DNA from: Anagrus nilaparvatae
Lineage: Eukaryota; Arthropoda; Insecta; Hymenoptera; Mymaridae
Assembly (NCBI GenBank): GCA_022575985.1
Contig: JAKSXM010000231.1
Location: 8,496,501-8,560,500 of the forward strand
DNA: 64,000 nucleotides
Direction of reading: 5' to 3'
Part shown: piece after piece, positions 57,496 through 64,000 of the stretch
Numbering within the stretch: the stretch's first letter is position 1
Layout of the letters: each line of letters opens with the position of its first letter
Made by a program: the position numbers and the translations under genes
Notes under the pieces: model-generated
Databases searched by the model: none
What the model was told of the DNA's origin: nothing
What the model saw: the letters and a program-made list of their open reading frames with translations, nothing else

Positions 57496-59735
57496 TAACT
57501 TAAGGCTGATTCCATGTGAAACGTACGTTGACCTCCAGATGGGGTCTTCAGATTGGGCTGTAACTTTGCACAGGTGATTATATATATAAAATGTCCTCAC
57601 TCCTCAAATTTTACGTCGTAAAATCGTTTCTAGCCGTCTCTGCGAATTTTTGAAAATTGGGACCGATTTTAAAGTTCTTAGCCACCAACTTTTGCTTCAT
57701 TATATAAAAGCTTGAAAAAATGTTAAAAATATTATTAGAAAAATGCTTTGGATCGGAAATTTCCCTAGCTATCCGAATTTCTAAACCGTTTTTTAAAATC
57801 TTTACGTGAAAACCCGGAAAATTGGAAAATGTGAGCCGTATAGGCTGTAGCTCATAACTCAAAACCCGTCACTTCAAATAACTTTAAACTGGGAGTGGAG
57901 ACAGAGTATTCCATATACTTTCACCTGTTATTAATATGGGTATGGGTATTTTCACATACGGAAAAGTTATAACGATAATTAGTGAAATTTTCCGATTTTG
58001 AAAATGCAAATTTAGCGAAAAAAGCTATATTTATATGCAAATTTAAGTAGAACCGATTTCATATGTAAAATTTATTATAAAATAAATTTTTTTTTAATGC
58101 TTTTAAACCTTTTCTATTGATATATATAGTCAATTGTACGAAATTAGACTTTTTATAAGAAACTATTCAATTGATTCTTAGTGAAAATGACCTAATAGGA
58201 AAACGACTGTCTGGAATTTTGAAAAATCAAATTCGGCTGGATTTAGTATGTTAAAATATGACACCTTACCAATTTTTATGGTTCTGGATTAAAAACTTTT
58301 GAAATAGCAGTTGTTTTTTGAATTAAAAATATTTTCATATTTTTAAAGAAAATCTGAGTAAATTTTCTATTTTAATTTTTTTGCACTCTGTTTAGAGCTA
58401 CAAAACTATTTTCAATCATAGTAAATAGCTGAAACTTCTTACTGAGAGTCATTTCGGCTGTAAGTTTTAGGAAAAACATCGAGAAAAGCTGAATAAAACT
58501 AAAATTCTAAGGGAAAATTTTTTTTTTAATGTGGATTTTTAATTATTATATTTTATAATTATTTGTTTTTTAAGTTTTTCAAAACTAAAAAGGTTAAATA
58601 CCCAGTAATAGAACTTTTAAAAAAGAATTAAAATTTTCTTTTAGAAAAACATTAATTTTAAGTGCAACAAAAAAGAAAAGAATTTCCCAGTGTTTGAAAA
58701 ATCCACATTAAAAAAAAAAAAATTCTTTAGTTTTATTCAGTTTTATTCAGTTTTTCCAAAAACTTATAGCTGAAAGACTCGCAGTAAGAAGCTTCAGCTA
58801 TTTACTATGATTGAAAATAGTTTTTGAGCTCTAATCAGAGTGAAAAAAAATTAAAATAGAAAATTTACTCATATTTTCTTTAAAAATTTGAAAATATTTT
58901 TAATTCAAAAAACAGTTTCTATTTCAAAAGTTTTTAATCCAGAACCATAAAAATTGTTAAGATGTCATATTTTAACATACTAAATCCAGCCAAATTTGAT
59001 TTTTCAAAATTCCAGACCTTCGTTTTCCTATTAGGTCATTTTCACTAAGAATTACTTGAATAGTTTCTTATAAAAAGTCTAATTTCGTAGAATTAACTAT
59101 ATGTATCAATAGAAAAGGTTTAAAGGTATTAAAAAAAAATTTATTTTATGATAAATTTTACATATGAAATCGGTTCTGCTTAAATTTGCATATAAATATA
59201 GCTTTTTTCGATAAATTTGCATTTTCAAAATCGGAAAATTTCACTAATTATCGTTATAACTTTTCCGTATGTGAAAATACCCAAATCCATATTAATACCA
59301 GGTGAAATTATATGGAATACTCTGTCTCCACTCCCAGTTTGAAGTTATTTGAAGTGACGGGTTTTGAGTTATGAGCTACAGCTGGTACGGCTCACAATTT
59401 CCAATTTTTCGAGTTCCCACGTGAAAATTTTAAATAACGGTTTAAAAATTCGGATAGCCAGGGAAATTTCTGATCGAAACCGTTTTTCTAATAATATTTT
59501 TAACATTTCTTCATGCTTTTATATAATGCGAAGCAAAAGTTGGTGGCTAAAAACTTTAAAATCAGTCCCAATTTTCAAAAATTCGCAGAGACGGCTTGAA
59601 ACGATTTTACGACGTAAAATTTGGAGAGTGAGGACATTTTATATGTATAATCACCTGTGCAAAGTTACAGCCCAATCGGAAGACCCCATCTGGAAATCAA
59701 CGTACGTTTCACATGGAATCAGCCTTAAAGCATTA
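57496..59735. mobile_element. Large foldback, 2.24 kb, arms of about 1.05 kb
   Basis: GGCTGATTCCATGTGAAACG at the left (57505) mirrors CGTTTCACATGGAATCAGCC at the right (59708-59727). Matching goes on along the whole arm (GACCTCCAGATGGGGTCTTC, GGGACCGATTTTAA, ACTGGGAGTGGAGACAGAGT, TTTCATATGTAAAATTTAT) to a spacer at about 58545-58695, centred near 58616. Frames of 83 and 132 codons at 57611-57862 and 59364-59762 are mirror-image readings of the same sequence. No transposase is present. Confidence 0.9.
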
Positions 59736-59815
59736 TTTCATAATTACGGATTAAAGCTTTAATAAAACCTCCTGAAAAATAAATATTTGATTTCAAAAAT
59801 TTAGAAAATATTTGT

Positions 59816-60051
59816 AACAGTTACAACATTCTGGGTTATTCTAAAAAAGATTAATAAATGAAATTATCAATATTTCAAAAAATTTTCCCAGTGCTAAGCA
59901 AATTAGTTTTTTCAGGAAAAGCAACTCTTGATAAGATAGTCAAAACCTTCCTTGCGTAAGTAAAAAACTGTATAAAAAGCGTTCCAATTAGTTCACAAAA
60001 TATTAGAATTATTTGGTATACTAGTAAAGAAACACGCATCTAAGAAAAAAC
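59816..60051 (+). promoter_or_regulatory. Duplicated promoter region of the right secreted-protein gene
   Basis: TATAAAAAGC at 59971-59980. Upstream sequence (GGGTTATTCTA, AATTATCAATATTTC, CTTGATAAGATA) matches the inverted 5' flank of the left copy up to about 53170. Confidence 0.7.
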
Positions 60052-60971
60052 ATGAAGTTAAACTTTACGTTTCTTTTCGCAGCTTTGCTTAGCGGCTATG
60101 TGAGTAGAAACTTTTTAAAAATATTTATTTTTATAAACTATGCAGTATATTAATATATACTTTATTTTAAAAAGTTATATTTAAAATCCAGAAACATTAA
60201 TTTTCTTAATAAGCAAAATCAGCTAGTTCATATGGCTTAGCGTGTCTTAACACAACCTTCTAAAATTCATCACAACTTTGACTAATTTATCGCAAATCTG
60301 TATAAATTGAGAGTTACTGGCGGAAACATAGCTGACTTTATATTTCAAATGACAATTTTTCATTAAATACTTTCTCGAACTTTAATTTTTTAACTTTGGT
60401 GAAAAAAAAGCATTTTTAAGAACCAGTAAAAAGAAAGTTATAGAAAAAAAAGAAAAATCGCGTTATTAAATTTAACTAGTGCAAAATAATAATGTTCTTA
60501 AAATATTTTTAGGTTGTTTTTGGAAATCCTTCGTCAACTTCTGATCCGGAAGAAATTAAACAATTAATGAAACAGTTTTTGGATCTTCTGAATGCGCTTC
60601 CTACTGGGACTCAAGGAAGACCTCAGAATTATAGAACAATGGTTCGAAATAAGGTTGATCGCCTAGTACCACTGCCACCCTGTTTATCAATGGTCCGCAA
60701 AACAGCTCGTATGGGAATAGATGCAATCATTCCACCGTCCAGAATCGAACCTGGTTCGGGAAAAGAAAAAATTACAATGCTAATAGATAAATTTAGCCAA
60801 ATAATAAAAGCCAATGGAGGTGCGTCTAAAGAAGGGGCTGCATCAGGGGGCGACCACGCCTTAAATAAAAGACTATTGGAAAATATGATAGCAGGAATCG
60901 CACCGTTAACAGGAATGCCATTTTTAAGCGTATTGATAAGCATTAGAAGAATCTTAATGTCCATGTTATAG
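60052..60971 (+). CDS. Small secreted protein, right copy of inverted pair
   Basis: Exons 60052-60099 (MKLNFTFLFAALLSGY) and 60513-60971, phase 0 over a 413-bp intron, give 168 residues. The core is nearly identical to the left copy: only about six changes from the mature start to IIKANGG, including Ile to Met after NYRT. The last 45 residues differ much more (for example SGGDHALNKRLLENMIAG against SGDNQTLNISLLEKIIAG), and the tail is four residues shorter and lacks the second Cys. Both copies have intact frames, signal peptides and splice sites, so both may be expressed. The function is unknown and no homologous family is recognised. Confidence 0.8.
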
Positions 60972-61089
60972 CAAGGTTAATAATTTCAAAATTATTGTCC
61001 GTGACATCCTCAATGCATGTATATTAGAATGGATATTATGAATTGTATTAGTCTTACAAATGAAGCCTGAATGTCTTCGTTGAAAATTT

Positions 61090-62990
61090 ATTGTAAAAAT
61101 AACTCAATAAAGAAAATTTTAGTAGCTCAAAAATCAAGAATTTTATTGAATTTTAAAAATATTGTACTCTATTCACACATTCAGAATTTTTGCATAATTT
61201 TGCTATTTGGTTGTATCCATGTAATTATTTTTTTTTTATTCCACTTCTGAAAACGGTCATAATGGTCACAACAGTGTAAAAATCAATTAATATCAAATAT
61301 TTTTACAAAAAAGATATATTTTTTCTAAAAAAATTGTATATATTAATACAAGTAAAGTTTTGTTTTTAAAAAAACTTTGAAATGGAAAGATCTTCCCGAT
61401 TACGGGAAGTTTAAAAACGGTCAGTTTTTAAAATTATCCATGTAAGTGTTTATTTCAAATGGACTAATATTTTTTTTTCGTATATTTCATTTTTTAATAA
61501 CTTCATTTTTAAAAAATGGCTTAGTTTTTTTATAAAACTATAAATACCGTTAAAGATGGGTAGAGTGAAGCTAATCATATTAGAAGAAAGTTTTAGTATT
61601 CATTTAATTTTGGGACTTCAAAAAATTTGAGAAACTGTAAAATAGAAATTTTGAAATGGATAAGTCTTAAAGTATTACTATTTAAATTGAAATCTTTATT
61701 ATCGATACAGAAAAACGCGAACAATTTTCTGCCATTTTTGCCCAAATTTGATATAAAAATTATTTTTATGACTTTTCTAATTTTTGACTTTCTTATTTTT
61801 TGACATCTCAAACTTATAAATCCATACTAGATACCGTCAATGACGGATAGAGTAAAGCTGACCATATTAGGAAAAGGTTGATGTAATTTTATTTATCGTT
61901 CAGGTTCTTGATAAAATTTTTTTTTCAATTATTTTCGGACGTTAAAACATTAATCTAATTAATTTGAAGTAGTTTTTTAATTTTGGGGTTTTGAAAGCAT
62001 TGATTGGATTGAGTTCAATATCAATGTGTAAATAAGACTTAAAAATCTAATAATAATTAGATCTAATAATAATTTACTTTGCTTTCTCTTAGTTTGAATA
62101 ATACAAATCAAATTGGAAATTTTAATTTGTTCTAAAAAACAAAGTTATTATACACTATAGAAAAAAAATAGTTTTAGGCTTTTTCCGAGTTTTGAAGTTA
62201 ACAAGGGTAGTTCAATACATTTTGGAGACAAAATGTCTATATGGATCAGTGATTGATCTGTTTTACTCTCCGCTTATGCCAATGAGCCTATTAGACCTAG
62301 AAACACAGGGCTCAAGGTTATGAAATAGAGTATTTTCGTAATTTTCACTAAAACGCTGCATCTGGCAATAAAAAAAATGTTGGTTGATCTTACTTACCTT
62401 TTTTGGTGTATGCATCACCTTTCAAGTTCATTAATAATTCTATTACTGTTATTGTCCATAAATCAAAGGCACATTTTTAACCCGAAAGTAACAATTTTTT
62501 AAATTGTTGCTATAAAGTATCAATTTTCGATGAAAAAAGTCTTCTAGATCTTAAAACTTATTTATCTTTACTCATTTGATTTACTTAAATTATTTTTGAG
62601 ATATGGTTCAAGAAACATATACAGATAAAAATAAAAATTTTTTAATAAACCTTAAATTAGGACTTTAATTTATCAAATCTCGCCTTAAAAAAAATGCCAT
62701 TTCTTAAAAATAATTGAAAAGGAAGGAGTGAAAAGTGGTTGAAAACTTGGAGTTTTTAGTACAAAATTCTTAAGACCTATATAAAAAACACTTTCGTCAA
62801 AAATTACTATGTTGACAGCAATTTAAAAATTAGCGATTTTTTGCAAAAAATATGCATTCAGTTTATTAGAGAGTTTTCACCCATGTAAAGCAAAAATACA
62901 AGAATAAACACGCCTTTAAAATAATCCGCTTGGACTGAAAAATTATAGAGTCCAATTATCGTTGTTGAGATAACGTGCCTACAATGTGTC
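61090..62990. other. Gene-free AT-rich stretch
   Basis: No domain. TACCGTTAAAGATGGGTAGAG (about 61548) and TACCGTCAATGACGGATAGAG (about 61831) mark a 283-bp spaced repeat, also seen inverted near 57390 (TCTACCTGTCTTTGACGGTA). Confidence 0.5.
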
Positions 62991-63071
62991 ATGTGTCGAT
63001 TTTTGCATCCTATAGGATAAAGCTTCGCTCTATAATCATCCAAAAACTGACAAAAAAAATTGCATATTACA

Positions 63072-63143
63072 TACACGGCCAGGCTGCTTTGCTTGAAATT
63101 TTTTTAATGCTTGAATTGTCAAGCAAAGCAGCCTGGCCGTGTA
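63072..63143. repeat. Perfect 25-bp inverted repeat (hairpin), 22-bp spacer
   Basis: TACACGGCCAGGCTGCTTTG continuing to 63096 is exactly complementary to 63119-63143. The arms are GC-rich in an AT-rich context. Confidence 0.92.
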
Positions 63144-63299
63144 GGTCCCGTTTTGAGTAACTAACGTCACGAATTATCAAGCCTACTTTAAAATTTTTGC
63201 TAAAAAAAAAAATTAACAGTTTTTATTTGCAAATAAAATTAATTCACGAAAACTATAAGGCTCGTAGTATAAATTTAAGTATAAATAAAGATTATCAAT

Positions 63300-63680
63300 C
63301 AATTAATTAATCTTTTGCAAGAACAAAATCTATGTGCACTTTTTTTTTGGTACACATAGGTCGCACATGGACCGCTCCTTGCACCCTTTCGCAATTTTGA
63401 TGATTTTTGAAAAAAGTCATTGTCATAGGTTTGTAAAAAAACATAAAAGCACTGTTTTATTTTCGTAATAGAGTCGATTGAGAAAGAAATTTAGGATATT
63501 CCATATTAAATAATTTTAATTTTTTGTAAATTAATAGTTGTTTTTTGATAAGATAAATATTACAAAATCATTCTTTTCTTCTATCTTTACATATATATAT
63601 GTATACAATATTTATAAATTCTTAATTTGAATTCTCAAAAAAATAAATATTTTAATTATATCAGATAATGAGTCACTATA
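63300..63680. repeat. Right arm of the outer inverted repeat
   Basis: GACCGCTCCTTGCACCCTTT, CGCAATTTTGAT, ACATAAAAGCACTGTTTTAT, TTGAGAAAGAAATTTAGGAT and CTATCTTTACATATATAT match 46440-46070 in reverse orientation at high identity. Confidence 0.85.
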
Positions 63681-63854
63681 AAAATACCCTGCCAACTAGC
63701 TGGCACTGAGGTTCCTCAAACAATGGGCTGTAATCTTAATTTACAAAAAATATTATTGATTACAACCATGCAATTATACATACATTTTTCGTTTTTAGTA
63801 GCTGGTAAAGTAGATTATTAAGATCATTTTGTTATTAAAGTGAAAATTCTAGCG

Positions 63855-63892
63855 TCCATGGATTGGTCGCGCCGGCGTTAATGGATTTTAAA
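63855..63892 (-). repeat. Decayed piggyBac-like terminal sequence
   Basis: GGTCGCGCCGGCGTTAATGG resembles the right end of the 34-kb foldback (GGTCGCGCCGGCGCTAATGG) with one change. The following TTTTAA replaces GTTAA. Confidence 0.5.
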
Positions 63893-64000
63893 TCATTTTT
63901 GCATAATTAAAAAGAGTGAAATATATAAAAAAAGTTAATTTTATTTTTTTTTATAAAAGAAATGGTTGGTAACGATGCGAAAATTACAAATATTCGCTCA

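Noticed and set aside
57611..57862. 83-codon frame with a homologue at 59364-59762
   Set aside because: The two are the two arms of the same foldback read in opposite directions; no domain, and differing frames downstream.
1..64000. CRISPR array, bacterial operon or tRNA/rRNA genes
   Set aside because: No spaced identical short repeats with unique spacers, no cloverleaf or rRNA core sequences recognised, and spliced genes throughout.

Overview
This is a eukaryotic nuclear window, very AT-rich (long A/T runs throughout), with GT-AG introns, short exons, TATA boxes, AATAAA signals and many transposable-element remains. Two R1-clade LINEs, a THAP-domain gene, a DUF4806-like gene, a decayed tnp2-type transposase gene and a secreted insect-type lipase point to an insect. 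A parasitoid hymenopteran would fit the AT richness and the small secreted proteins, but nothing here proves the order. No rRNA, tRNA or CRISPR array was recognised.

Layout. 1-3.6 kb: degraded tnp2-like transposase gene (-). 6.0-6.65 kb: 306-bp tandem repeats. 6.76-7.79 kb: last exons of a DUF4806-like gene (+), followed by tandem repeats split by LINE A (8040-12203, -), whose ORF2 is intact and which has a 14-bp target-site duplication. 13.1-13.6 kb: foldback MITE. 19.3-19.8 kb: Ty3/gypsy reverse-transcriptase relic. 20.9-28.4 kb: three chromatin-type genes, namely an MBD-like fragment (-), a JmjC gene (+) running into C2H2 zinc fingers, and a coiled-coil/MBD-like gene (-). LINE B (28501-33629, -) is inserted about 85 bp upstream of the start codon of that last gene and is followed by two more MITEs, one a TTAA-flanked piggyBac-like foldback.

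39.0-41.0 kb: THAP gene with a 733-bp tandem duplication of two exons. 41.3-45.6 kb: Helitron-like repeat and tandem arrays. 46.8-48.8 kb: secreted PF00151-type lipase. 49.9-50.6 kb: foldback. 51.9-61.0 kb: two genes for near-identical small secreted proteins, head to head as an inverted duplication whose homology includes the promoters. A 2.2-kb palindrome (57.5-59.7 kb) lies next to the right-hand copy. 62.9-64 kb: a perfect 25-bp hairpin and an inverted copy of sequence at 46.1-46.4 kb.

How the genes relate. The 20.9-28.4 kb genes share chromatin themes (MBD-like, JmjC, C2H2). The 46.8-61 kb genes share a secretory theme (signal peptides, TATA promoters). Functional links within either group are inference. 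The most unusual items are a frame break in the JmjC gene exactly at an A_AAA_AAG slippery heptamer, the inverted secreted-protein pair whose C-terminal tails have diverged, and the exon duplication in the THAP gene.
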